Assembly: GCA_047967505.1 (NCBI GenBank)
Contig: CM106538.1
DNA: 64,000 nucleotides
From: Dipteris shenzhenensis
Taxonomy: Eukaryota > Polypodiophyta > Polypodiopsida > Gleicheniales
Strand: one strand, 5' to 3'
Under the pieces are notes generated by a model. The model was not told the DNA's origin and searched no databases. It was given only the letters and a program-made list of their open reading frames with translations. This document shows, one piece after another, positions 32,916-42,604 of the stretch; position 1 is the stretch's first letter; the number at the start of each line of letters is the position of its first letter. A program made the position numbers and the translations under genes.

Positions 32916-34230
32916 TTTTTTTTTTTTTTTTTTCATGAAAAAGACTTCTATTAAGTAAGAACAAAAACCCGCGAGAGCAAGCTCAAAGCGGAATACATCA
33001 TGAAATCATGAGGATAATAAAAAACCCCCTCAGAGTGAGGTGGAAAGAAACCAAGGCTGAGGCTGAAAGTGCCATCTCAACCCTGTAGTAGATTCAGAGA
33101 AGAAAGGAGAATCCTTCCATTCCCTGAAGAAAGAAGCCCTCCTAGCTGAGGCTGCACGGGAGTCCCCCTGCATACCCGTCCATACGGCCATCAGAGTGTG
33201 TACGATGTCTGTCCAGATACTAGCCAATGTGTGCGAGGGATGAACCTGAGTACCCTCCATAGCCTCTGTGCATCTGGATCTCCAGATATGCCAGGCTGCT
33301 ATGCTCGCTATAATCTCCCAAGAAGTATCCACAGAGGCATGTACAGCTGTAAAAGGACGGTGTGGAACCACATCCAACGAGCAGAGCTCAACCCGATGAT
33401 GTCGAACCGAAATGGCCCGGGAGGAGTCAAGTCCCTCATAGAAAACCTGAGGTCCTGTAAGAGAAAGCCAAGCCACCGAGCCCCAAGTCATAAAGAGTGG
33501 GGAATGGGCAAAGTGACTGAAGATCCTAGCTATCCCCATCCAAATCAATCTCGCCTGTCTGCAATCCCATAAGCAATGCTGAATAGACTCCGAAGTAGAA
33601 AGGCAACGAGGGCAAGTAGGGTCGGCTCCGAATCTGGACCTCCAAAGGTTCACTGCAATCCCTCCATGAATAGAAAGCCAAAAGAAGATAGTGATCTTTC
33701 TATTCCTGTGGGATTTCCAGAGCCTCCTCCAGAAGTACCTCTGCTGATCCGCAATAATACCAAAAGTCTCCCAATGAGGAACTCTGGAGGGTCTCCAGCC
33801 TCTACTACTGAGCTGAAATCTCCTGGCATTACTGACCGTGTAACGAAAGAAGGGGATGGTCTTCTCTCGATGCCCCGCGTCAATCCACTCCCACTCTCCG
33901 GGGTCCCACTGTAAATACTTGATGGGAACTCCTCCATAGAGCCAAAGTCTCCAAGACCCGGTGGAGAGTAACTGGGGGTCAGGGTCTAAGAACCACTCTG
34001 AATCTGATCCCTGCATCAAAAGGCCTACGACCCTGATAGGCTGAAAAGCAGACTCAAGCAATATATCATCTGTAGATCTGAGCAATCTGCCACCATCCTG
34101 GACACTGAAAACCAAAGCATCCTCTTGTGCACCTCGGAAGGCTAAGACCTGAAGTGGAACCCCGCCTCTCGAGAAAGTACCTGCCCAAGTGGAGGTAGTG
34201 AGAGGCATATCATCTGTGTCGCCCCACCAC
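32916..34230 (-). mobile_element. LINE A 3' part: ORF2 C-terminus, 3' UTR and poly(A)
   Basis: The tail T18 is at 32916-32933. The uninterrupted frame 33030-34208 (open further upstream to about 34230) gives the ORF2 C-terminal domain. It has KITIFFWLSIHGGIAVNLW, the zf-RVT box CPRCLSTSESIQHCLWDC at about 33560-33615, then VDTSWEIIASIAAWHIW and TLASIWTDIVHTLMAV. This is the segment missing from the LINE A copy at 34290-39721, and here it is in inverted orientation. The 5' edge abuts a short LINE C fragment at 34232. Confidence 0.9.
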
Positions 34231-34231
34231 T

Positions 34232-34289
34232 TGCACGTTGTTCACCAGAGGGGGAGTCAAGGACGTGACATTGAAACTGCACAGTGGCA
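34232..34289 (+). mobile_element. LINE C fragment upstream of LINE A
   Basis: The + frame reads TLFTRGGVKDVTLKLHSGT, matching CTLFTRGGVKDAVMKLHNG at 58480-58545 in the second LINE C copy. LINE C sequence resumes at about 39850, so LINE A was inserted into LINE C here, with loss of about 80 codons of LINE C at the insertion site. Confidence 0.7.
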
Positions 34290-35007
34290 CTTTGAGCCTG
34301 AGCTGCTGCTCCTCCCCGTTCCCCTGCTGCTCCCCCTCCCTCAGCCCGTCTCTCTCCCCCCTCAGCCTGTCCCTAGCCCCTCCCTGCTGCTCCCCCCCCT
34401 CCCCCCCTGCTGCTCCGCCCCCTCCCCCTGCCTGTCCCTCGCTCCCTCCCTCTGTTCCCTGCTTCCGCCCCCTCCCCCCTGCTGTCCCGCCCCCTCTCCC
34501 TGCCTCCGTCCCCTCCCCCCTGCTGCTCCGCCCCCTCTCCCTGCCTCCGCCCCTCCCCCCTGCTGCTCCCCCCTGCCCCCTGCTGTCCCGCTCCCTCTCC
34601 CTGCCCCCGTCCCCTCCCCCCTGCTGCTCCGCCCCCTCTCCCTGCCTCCGCCCCCTCCCCCCTACTGCTCCCCCTCTCCCCCTGCCTCCGCCCCTTCCCC
34701 CCTGCTGCTCTGCTCCCTGCCTCCGCCCCCTCCCCCTTGCTGTCCCGCCCCCTCCCTTGCTGTCCCGCCCCCTCCCTGCTTGCTCTCCCGCCCCCTCTCT
34801 TCCTCTCACTCCTCCCTTTCTTCTCCTCTCCTTTCCCCTCCCTCCCTCTCAGCTTGCCCCTCTCCCCTCTCAGCCCCAGCCCCTCTCCTCCTTCCCTCCC
34901 CTTCCCCCCTGCTTCCTCCTAGCCTCCTTTCCCCTCCCTTGCCCCTCGCAGCTTTTTTGGAACGGAAGGAGCTTTTTTTTCTCTTCGAGTCGGCCTCCTC
35001 ACCTTGA
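34290..35007 (+). promoter_or_regulatory. LINE A 5' UTR: pyrimidine-rich tandem tract
   Basis: About 650 bases are almost purely C and T, made of CCTGCTGCTCCGCCCCCTC-like units repeated irregularly, followed by CTTTTTTGGAACGG and the ORF1 ATG. The second LINE A 5' end (22800-23345) has the same tract, so it was mobilised with the element. Non-LTR elements need an internal promoter in this region (general knowledge); a pyrimidine-rich initiator array is a plausible form. Confidence 0.78.
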
Positions 35008-36651
35008 TTGGCGATGGATTCCCCGTCAGCCAATCCTACTCCATCTCCACCGGCCGCGAAAACTATCACTTTCTCTAAAGACGAGTTGCAGCAGCTCAAG
35101 AAGGATGTAGAGATTGAGTGCTCTACCACTTTGCTAGCACGCATCTTCGGGTCTCACCCTTCCAGATCCCAAGCCAGAGACTGGATGCTTGCGGCTCTCC
35201 CCCCAGACCTCGCTCCTCGATTGGTAGATGTTCACCTTCTGGGACGAGGTTTTTTCCAGGTTGTTTTTGACACTCCAGAGGCTGCGAGCACTATGCTCAA
35301 GGCCGAGTTTTTACACCTGGGACACAGGAAGATCTTCTTTGAAGCCTTTCACCTTGGTTTCGACCCAGTTGAGGCAGATAAGAAATTCTTCTCGCTCTTC
35401 ATCAGGTTCCCCGGGCTTCCCCAGGTTTACCATCGACTTCTTTCTGTTATTGGGGAGCATTTTGGCGCAGTTGCTGAGATCCCACCCCTCCCTGGGTTGC
35501 CATTGACTGCAGCAGAGGCAACCAAGGCTGATGGGGTTCCTAGAGTTAGGGTCCTTTGCAAGGATCCTAACCTCGAGATGGACCACGTCATGATACAGCG
35601 CCCGGATGGTTCCTTTTTTCGCCAAAGAGTGGAGATTTCAGGCAGGCAGGACCAGTGCAGGATTTGCAGGACCTCGAGACACTTTGCCAGGGATTGTCCC
35701 AGGAAGAAGAAAAGGCCTAAGAAGGCCTCTGGTACAGCTACCGCCTCAGGGCATCGACAGGGGGGACAGGGGGGGGGATTAGACCCGGCACTTGCCCCTC
35801 GACCTCGGCAGAGGGGTGGTACAGGTCCAGCTCCTGCTCCTCATTCTTCACGTGGCGGTCCTGCTCAGTCAGGTGGTGGTACAGGTCCAGTACCTATTCC
35901 TCGGCCTCATCAGGGGGGTGGTACAGGTCCTGCTCCTCGACCCCCACCTCCCTCAGGCACACACGACGCTTTACAGTGGGTTCCAGTACGTGTGCAGGTC
36001 CCTCCTTCAGTTCACGAGGGTACCTTAGTAGACTCTGCTTCACCTCGAGCTGTCCTTCCTGTCTCACCTTGCACAGTCCGAGACGCTGAAGCTTCGACCT
36101 CCTCCCCAGTTGCAGCTTCTTCCTTAGATCCAGCACTGCCAGATGTTCCTCTTGAGGATGGAGAGATTTCCGCGGCTGGGCAGACACCGGGTAGAGAGCC
36201 TTCCTCACTCCCTCCCTTGGACAGGGGGAAGGGGATAGCTTACACTGTTGATCCTCTTCCCTCACAAGGGATCCTTCGTACTCCGGTGTCTGGATTGCTC
36301 CACAGGAACTCGTTTTCAGCCTTGGCAGAGAGTTCAGATTTCCCAGAGGAGGAGTTTGTGCCCGCTACTTTTGGGGAGCCAGTGGTTGGATTTCCTATTG
36401 ACAGGGCTTCTTCTTCAGGTGCCAGGATTCTTTCCCCTATTGACTTTCTCCACTGGGTTCCTTCCCTCCTTCCAGGAGGTCTTTCCCTGTTGAGGGGTTT
36501 GTTTCCGCCACTAGGTCGGGTAAGGTGTTCCACTCTACATCCTCCCGTCGATGAGGATTATCAGTTGGAGCCTAGGTGGCGTCCCACATCGCCGCCGCAG
36601 ACAGCTGATCCGGGATCAGCTTCATCCAGGTGTTACTGGGGGTCCCATTGA
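35008..36651 (+). CDS. LINE A ORF1, 547 residues, intact
   Basis: The protein starts MAMDSPSANP (a second ATG, MDSP, follows two codons on). The DUF4283-like region spans about residues 20-190, with TITFSKDELQQLKKD, SRSQARDWMLAALPP, GRGFFQVVFDTPEAA and FIRFPGLPQVYHRLL. A CCHC knuckle CRICRTSRHFARDC follows at about 217-230, then RKKKRPKK and a G/P/R-rich repeat region with RGGGTGPAP-like units (residues 255-320). A long Ser/Pro-rich tail ends the protein. The 3' end overlaps ORF2 by 101 bases in the +1 frame, so ORF2 is probably made by reinitiation or frameshift. No stop or frameshift is visible. Expected role: RNA binding and particle assembly in the cytoplasm and nucleus. Confidence 0.9.
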   Translation: MAMDSPSANPTPSPPAAKTITFSKDELQQLKKDVEIECSTTLLARIFGSHPSRSQARDWMLAALPPDLAPRLVDVHLLGRGFFQVVFDTPEAASTMLKAEFLHLGHRKIFFEAFHLGFDPVEADKKFFSLFIRFPGLPQVYHRLLSVIGEHFGAVAEIPPLPGLPLTAAEATKADGVPRVRVLCKDPNLEMDHVMIQRPDGSFFRQRVEISGRQDQCRICRTSRHFARDCPRKKKRPKKASGTATASGHRQGGQGGGLDPALAPRPRQRGGTGPAPAPHSSRGGPAQSGGGTGPVPIPRPHQGGGTGPAPRPPPPSGTHDALQWVPVRVQVPPSVHEGTLVDSASPRAVLPVSPCTVRDAEASTSSPVAASSLDPALPDVPLEDGEISAAGQTPGREPSSLPPLDRGKGIAYTVDPLPSQGILRTPVSGLLHRNSFSALAESSDFPEEEFVPATFGEPVVGFPIDRASSSGARILSPIDFLHWVPSLLPGGLSLLRGLFPPLGRVRCSTLHPPVDEDYQLEPRWRPTSPPQTADPGSASSRCYWGSH

Positions 36652-39600
36652 TATATTATTTATTCAAGAGCACAAGCTGGATTATAGAGATTGTGCCAAG
36701 TCAGGCAAGTTACTTTCAGGACATACTTTTTGGTCGCCTGCATTGGGCACTAGGGGAGGCACTTCTATTTCAGTTTCGCAGTCGGTTCTCCCCTTAGTTG
36801 TTGGGCACGGAGTCATTATCCCCTCTAGAGCTCAGTGGATTATTCTCTTGAATGGAGGGCGTAAGGTTGGCTTCCTCAACCTATATGCCTCCAACATTAG
36901 AGGGGAACATGTCCTTATGTGGAAGACTTTGCTCTCCTGGGCCCCCATTGTGGATTCTTGGGTGATTGGAGGTGACTTTAACATGGTCGAGTTACCTTCA
37001 GACAAAAAAGGGGGTAGAGAAGGCGGACTTCACTCTTTGGAGAGAGCAGCTTGGGATGCCTTCCTTTTCCATTTCTGTGGCAGAGATACTTGGTGTGATG
37101 ATGCCTTTCTTATTCAGCCACAGTCCCTCCTGTTCTCTTGGTCGAACAGGAGGCAACAGATGCCTATTCATGCACGCATTGACAGATTTTATGTAGATGA
37201 CTGGGCACTAGACAGAGGTGGATCGGTATGCATTGCTGCGGGGGTTTCCACCTCAGACCATTTTCCTGTTGTTCTGGCTATCTCAGAGCCTCACTTGAGA
37301 GGCCGATCTGCCAGCATCAGGATCCCAGATGCCTTTTACACAGAGGAGGACCTTACAGAGGCAGCCCTACGGGTATGGTTTGCTCATGTCCAGGGAGGGC
37401 AGCCACATCCTTCACATTTAGCCGCTGCCCTCTCTGGTATTAGCGACTTTTACTGCTCAGTTGCTTCTACCAGGAGACGAGATATTCTCAGACGTGAGAT
37501 TGGTGTTCGCCAGCAGTTAGCAGCTTTGCAAAGGGAAGAGCAGAAACGGCCTTCAGATGCTTGGATTCAGGAGCGCCTTGCTGCAGCGAGGGCTCATCTG
37601 CAGTTATTGCTTGATCAGAGAGCAGAGTATGCCTTTCATGCACGGGAGTCCTTCTGGATTCAGATGGGTGGTAGAGTCAATAAACACTTCTTCTCTACTC
37701 TTGGCCCTAGACATAGTAGAGAGAGTGTATCTCAGCTTATTGACTCACATGGGGTTTTACAGACAGAGCCAGATGACGTCTTACGCATAGCTTCAGATTT
37801 CTATGCCACCCTCCTTACTGCTGATCCTGAGACACACGATATAGAGGATGCTAGACAGGCTATTTGGCAGAGTATCCCAGTGTTGGTGAATCCGGATATG
37901 CATGTTCTACTTGACGCACCTTTCACCAACACAGAGTTCAGGACTGCACTTTCAGCCCTTCACAAGGGCAAGTGCCCAGGTTTAGATGGCCTCACCCCGT
38001 CTTTTTTCATTGCATTTTGGGATATGATTGGAGACTATATTACTTCAGCCATGCAGGCCATTTGGGACTCTGGCGAGATGCCTGAATCGCTTACAGAGGG
38101 CCTCATCCACCTTATCCCAAAAGGAGGTAGCAGAAATTTATTGTCCCAGTGGAGGCCTATCACACTTCTGGGGACTTGTTACAAGATTCTGGCCAAGGCT
38201 ATCAGCCTCCGATTGCAGCCACTTCTCCCTGATCTTATCCACGACACTCAGACGGGATTTGTGCATGGCAGAAGTATTTTTTATAACATTTTTTCTTTCT
38301 GGGAAGCTTCAGAGTGGGCCATGCAGAGTGGCCAAAATCTTGCCATTCTACTGTTGGATTTTGAAAAAGCTTATGACAGAGTAGATTGGAGTTTTTTGGA
38401 GGGCACCCTTCTACGCTTTGGATTCACTGATGTTTGGATCAGAGGTGTTTCCTCTTTGTACAGATCAGCCCATAGCCAGGTACTTATTGGTGGGGTAAGG
38501 GGTGAGAGATTTCAGATTTCGAGATCAGTCCGTCAGGGATGCCCCCTTGCTCCTTTCCTTTTTTTATTCGTGGCCGAAGCTATGAGCATCTATGTTAGAT
38601 CTCAAGATGACATCTTTGGGCTGAGACTTCCTATCAGAAGAGAAGAGGAGCTGCTTGACAGTGAGTTGGCTGATGACACAGCGATTTATTTGGATGCCTC
38701 TCCACAGACATTGACTTCTTTCAGGACAACATTGGATTTATTTTGCTTGGCGGCAGGGGCGCAGATAAATTGGCATAAATCCAATGGCTTTTGGATCAGT
38801 GATGAGGACACTCCAGTTTGGGGACTTGACATAGGGTTCACTTGGGTTCAGAGGGGTGTGCCTATCAGGTATTTGGGCTGCCAGGTCGGCTTGGGTATTT
38901 CTACCACGCAGCAGTTTGCTCCCGTGTTGGAGAGCATCAGAAGGAAGCTTCTCTTTTGGAGCTCAGCCAAGCTGGATCTTGCCTCTAGAGTTGTGGTGGT
39001 CAACCAGGTCCTCTTGGCCACGGCCTGGTTTATTTGTTCATGTTGGTGCCGTTCTAGGGACTGCATCATTCAGCTCAGAAGACCGATCAGGAACTTTCTC
39101 TGGAGTGGGCTTGATGGCACAGCAGATGCCTTAGCCAGAGTGGCTTGGGAGACCCTCATCCTCCCTACACAGGATGGGGGTCTCAATATTATTGATCCAG
39201 ATTTACAGTGCAGAGCCTTACTTTGCAAGATAGTGGTGCGAGGACTTATGCCAGGACAAGAACCGTGGAAGGACTTTCTTATCAGCAGCATACAGAGGTG
39301 CACACCTTCCTCAGGAGGAGACTGGATGAGCAGTGTTAGATGGATTTTCACCTCAGCACACCTCAGATCACCTTCTTCCCCTCTCATGGTTGCCATTCTG
39401 AAAGCTTGGGCTAGTTTCAGAAGCTCTCTTCGGAGGATTCCTCCTTCCTCCCGGGAAGAGATTGATAGGCAGCCCATCATGTGGAATGACAGTATTTTAG
39501 ATGATCGTGGCAGACCACTGGGTGCCTCACTCTACATGCAGTGGGCCAGGTGGGAGAGGGGACCTGCTTCTTCTTTGGGATCTTGGAAAGCCTTCCGTAG

Positions 39601-39721
39601 GCTTCCAGAGGAAACCAAGTCAAGGTTGACAGGACATCTCAGAGGGAGTGCAGGGAGGATCTTGCAGACTGGCCTGTCCTTTGAGTATGGCAGAAGACAA
39701 TCTTGTTTTGGTTGTAGTTGA
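36551..39721 (+). CDS. LINE A ORF2: endonuclease-reverse transcriptase, C-terminally truncated
   Basis: 1056 residues. Endonuclease 1-240: IDILFIQEHKLDY, IGGDFNMVELPSD (about 139-150), ARIDRFYVDDW and SDHFPVVLAI (about 234-243). The first EN motif reads ISWSLGG, where the other LINE A copy (54855) has NWNIQGLDG: Asn7 is Ser and residues are missing. RT about 480-790: WRPITLLGTCYKILAK, LLLDFEKAYDRVDWS (about 600), RQGCPLAPFLFLFV and ELADDTAIYLDA (catalytic Asp pair about 706-707). A post-RT region follows to residue 1056. The zf-RVT domain and 3' UTR are missing here; matching sequence lies inverted at 32916-34230. No internal stop. RT looks competent; EN may be impaired. Confidence 0.92.
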   Translation: MRIISWSLGGVPHRRRRQLIRDQLHPGVTGGPIDILFIQEHKLDYRDCAKSGKLLSGHTFWSPALGTRGGTSISVSQSVLPLVVGHGVIIPSRAQWIILLNGGRKVGFLNLYASNIRGEHVLMWKTLLSWAPIVDSWVIGGDFNMVELPSDKKGGREGGLHSLERAAWDAFLFHFCGRDTWCDDAFLIQPQSLLFSWSNRRQQMPIHARIDRFYVDDWALDRGGSVCIAAGVSTSDHFPVVLAISEPHLRGRSASIRIPDAFYTEEDLTEAALRVWFAHVQGGQPHPSHLAAALSGISDFYCSVASTRRRDILRREIGVRQQLAALQREEQKRPSDAWIQERLAAARAHLQLLLDQRAEYAFHARESFWIQMGGRVNKHFFSTLGPRHSRESVSQLIDSHGVLQTEPDDVLRIASDFYATLLTADPETHDIEDARQAIWQSIPVLVNPDMHVLLDAPFTNTEFRTALSALHKGKCPGLDGLTPSFFIAFWDMIGDYITSAMQAIWDSGEMPESLTEGLIHLIPKGGSRNLLSQWRPITLLGTCYKILAKAISLRLQPLLPDLIHDTQTGFVHGRSIFYNIFSFWEASEWAMQSGQNLAILLLDFEKAYDRVDWSFLEGTLLRFGFTDVWIRGVSSLYRSAHSQVLIGGVRGERFQISRSVRQGCPLAPFLFLFVAEAMSIYVRSQDDIFGLRLPIRREEELLDSELADDTAIYLDASPQTLTSFRTTLDLFCLAAGAQINWHKSNGFWISDEDTPVWGLDIGFTWVQRGVPIRYLGCQVGLGISTTQQFAPVLESIRRKLLFWSSAKLDLASRVVVVNQVLLATAWFICSCWCRSRDCIIQLRRPIRNFLWSGLDGTADALARVAWETLILPTQDGGLNIIDPDLQCRALLCKIVVRGLMPGQEPWKDFLISSIQRCTPSSGGDWMSSVRWIFTSAHLRSPSSPLMVAILKAWASFRSSLRRIPPSSREEIDRQPIMWNDSILDDRGRPLGASLYMQWARWERGPASSLGSWKAFRRLPEETKSRLTGHLRGSAGRILQTGLSFEYGRRQSCFGCS

Positions 39722-39849
39722 GGCTACATTCCATTAGTTGTAGATTAGGAGTGGCCATCAAGTGCCTCAATCCCCGCTAGAGTCTTATCTCAGTTCCAGC
39801 GGTGGATAAGATCAGCGATAGTTATCATGTAAATCTTCAGACTCCCGGG
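39722..39849 (+). other. LINE A / LINE C junction zone
   Basis: LINE A ORF2 frame ends at 39721 and clear LINE C RT coding starts by about 39850 (GLRASG*AGFRADHSTYDH after a small indel). I cannot place these 128 bases in either element. There is no poly(A), so LINE A lost its 3' end by deletion or by an inversion event. Confidence 0.5.
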
Positions 39850-40778
39850 TCTCTATTCGAGCAGTTCCTTTCTCAGAGGTACAGGGGCTCAGGGCATCCG
39901 GATAGGCCGGCTTCAGGGCGGATCACTCGACTTACGATCACATTTTTACACTTAGAGGGATCATTGAGGAGGCCAGACACAGGAGACAGAGAGTATATTG
40001 TTGCTTTGTGGATTTCCGCAAGGCATTTGACACCGTTCCCCGCGCCCAACTCATCAAACGCCTATAGGAGTTAGGCTACGACTCGGTGATTATCTGGGCA
40101 GTAGTAGCTCTCTATGAGCGGGTGACGGGGCAGGTCAGGATTGGCACCAGCTGGAACCCAGAGATCACGAGCACTATCGGAGTCAAACAAGGATGTCCCT
40201 TGTCACCGACTCTATTTGGCCTCTACATCGACGAGCTCGAGACCACCATCAGGACACTCGGAGGTGCAGGCTGCTCTCTTGCGGAGGCTGTTATCCAGAT
40301 TCTCCTTTACGCAGACGATGTAGTACTACTATCCTCTTCTGCTACTGGTCTTCAGTGACACCTAGATGGACTTCAGGTCTTCTGTGATACACATGACTTG
40401 AAGGTCAACCTTGGGAAAACCAAGGTGATGATCTTCAACACTTCCAGACCCGCTATGCATCGAGAGCAGTTCCTCTTCGCCGGTGACCCTGTTGAGATAG
40501 TTGACTCTTACACATACTTGGGCGTTGTCTTCTTAGGCCCGATCTTCACGATGCGCTCGGCGATGCAGGTCAAGATCAATCGGGGATACGCCGCTCTTGC
40601 CAGGCTGGAGCGACAGTGCTACCACTCCCATTGCCAGGACCTGCGGACCAAGTCTCTCCTTTTTGATTCTTTGGTCCGCCCAGCAGGCATGTACGGTAGC
40701 CCTTGGTGGGGAGTCGACCTTTCAGACATAGAGTGGGCTCGAGTCGAGCGCCTACAGATACTAATGTTTGCTCGGATG
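39850..40778 (+). pseudogene. LINE C reverse transcriptase, interrupted by the copia element
   Basis: Frames read YCCFVDFRKAFDTVPRAQL, then (after an in-frame TAG at about 40064) IGVKQGCPLSPTLFGLYID, then ILLYADDVVLLSS with the intact RT catalytic box, then a TGA at 40357-40359, then LKVNLGKTKVMIFN and SYTYLGVVFLG. At 40778 the frame enters the copia LTR after LQILMFARM; it continues past the copia as IRSKPSVPHQIILAEFG at 47036. Apart from the two stops the RT motifs are well kept, so this is a fairly young copy. Confidence 0.9.
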
Positions 40779-40982
40779 TGTTGGGGTAAAGGCACATTGC
40801 CACCCCTTTTATTAAAGATATGACACCTATGACTGTCTTAAGACAGTCATAGGGTGAAAAACCTAATCCTAATAAAACTTAAGAGTTTGTGGTGTGGCTC
40901 ATCACTTCACACCCGCATCTTGAGTGTCACTCTCTCTCTCACCCTCTCTCTGTTGTTCTTCTCCCTCTGACCTTCCCCTTCA
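40779..40982 (+). repeat. Copia 5' LTR (204 bp)
   Basis: Begins TGTTGGGGTAAAGG and ends CCTTCCCCTTCA. It contains a perfect 28-bp palindrome at 40826-40853, an AATAAA at 40871-40876 and a CT-rich end. Confidence 0.98.
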
Positions 40983-40984
40983 AC

Positions 40985-40996
40985 TGGTATCAGAGC
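40985..40996 (+). other. Copia primer-binding site
   Basis: TGGTATCAGAGC, complementary to the 3' end of initiator tRNA-Met, two bases after the 5' LTR. Confidence 0.95.
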
Positions 40997-41279
40997 CTCA
41001 CTTCCTCCCTACCCCTGCCTACCTCTCCCTCTACCCCCTCGGGACTTGTGCCCTTTTGGCATTGCGCAAGCAACTAGGGCTGCAGCACGGGACAGCAACG
41101 CGGGGCGGCGAGGTTGTATCGCGGGCAATAGCGCGGGCTGCAGCGGATCTGCGAGCAGGGCAAGGCGGCGCCGAACAGCAACAGCAGCTGCTAGCTGCTA
41201 CAGCTGCGAGCAGGGCAAGGCGGTGCGCACGTACGCGCAAGAAGCGTGGGCGCTGCGCGCAGGCAGCAGCTTGTGATCA

Positions 41280-41660
41280 CGCCATTTCCGTACAGTCGTG
41301 TACGGACGTACGGTCGTCCGTACAACTGTACGGACAGCAGTCGACCGTACCGTACGGATCTCCGTACGGACTGAGGCAAGGGCTGCGTTAGGAATTTCTG
41401 CGTCAGGGAGCTTCATCAGAGATTTGCATTTCGAAAATTTCTTTTTTTTTCTCTTCTTGGATCTGTACCCTGCACAGGTACATCAGGTACTTTGGTACCC
41501 TGCACTAGTACAAAGGTACAGAAAGTACAGCAGGTACATTTTTTTTTGGGAAGAGGAAAGGAGAGAGAGCACTCTGCTCTTCATTCAGGATCATTTTCAG
41601 TTCTCAAAACTGTGTTTTGAAAGTACAGCAAGTACCTTCGTGTCCCTCGTGCTTGAGGTG
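41280..41660 (+). promoter_or_regulatory. GTAC-motif array in the copia leader
   Basis: Eight GTAC sites lie between about 41289 and 41369 (including TCCGTACAA at about 41317) and about ten more to 41650 in the form GGTACA/AGTAC. The preceding 41040-41280 is CpG-rich with a direct repeat of GCGAGCAGGGCAAGGCGG (about 41150 and 41208). The leader (40997-42604) has no convincing coding frame. Confidence 0.55.
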
Positions 41661-42604
41661 ACTAGTACCACAGTGTGTGGTTGATTGCACAGTTATCTTG
41701 TTTCGGGAAGGTAATGCCTTGATTTTGCAGAGGATTTTTATGCTTTTGCTGAGTGCAAATCTCAGCTTTTGGGTGACATTTTCAAAGGGCTTTTGCCTGG
41801 AAGCTTATGCAGTGTATGCCTTGAGGCAGTGTGGAGCCAGGGAGCCCACATTAGTCTTGTTTCCGCAGTGTACTCAGTGACATTTCTTGCAGGTCACATT
41901 TTGTGTACGACACCTTTTGAAAATCTCAGTTGAGCCACGCTTGGCCAGGGCGCATCGAGTTTACTCGGTCCCTAACTGTCCATCGTTGACAGTGCTCAAA
42001 AGATTTTCTCTTTAGTGTCTGTACGTTGGGATCTGTGTTGTTATTGTGTACACAGGGCTGTTTATGCATTGCATTGTCAGGTGAGTGCCAGGAGAGCGCT
42101 ACATTTTGTATGCTACCTCAGTGTTGAGGTGTTCTTTCACTTGGTACAGGTGTCAAATCAAGGGGCTTTTGCCCAGACTTTGCTTGATAGCACTTGGGTT
42201 ACTGTCAGAGACCTTCAGATGCCTTTTATCCCCTTGGCAGAAGGGTGATTGCTTGGGATTTGTCCCATTTTGCGTTGCAGGTTTGTGACAGGCTGAAGAG
42301 TCTGGAGCTTCTTTTTCAGTGAACAAAACAGTGTATGACAAGTGGTTTATGCATATAAAATCAGTGCAATACCTCATCTAAGGTGGGAGAAGTGATCAGG
42401 ACAGCAGTGTTTTGTGCACGGTACAGTGTGTCAGAAGGTACAGTAACTGGAGGGAATTTTCTGTTTTACTGCAGATTTTTTGACAGTAAAAACAGCACTA
42501 TTGTGAGTGCTCCTGGCTCTTGATAGAGCAGGTTTTTCTGAGAAATCAGAATTTTATTCAGTCTTTTTTGACTTACAGGGAGTCAGGTACTTTCCTTATC
42601 TGAT

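Noticed and set aside
34189-35110. Long + and - open frames (up to 290 residues) in the pyrimidine-rich tract
   Set aside because: They translate as Pro/Ser/Leu-only or Gly/Arg-only peptides. All frames are open because the tract lacks A; no domain and no conservation of frame with the second copy.
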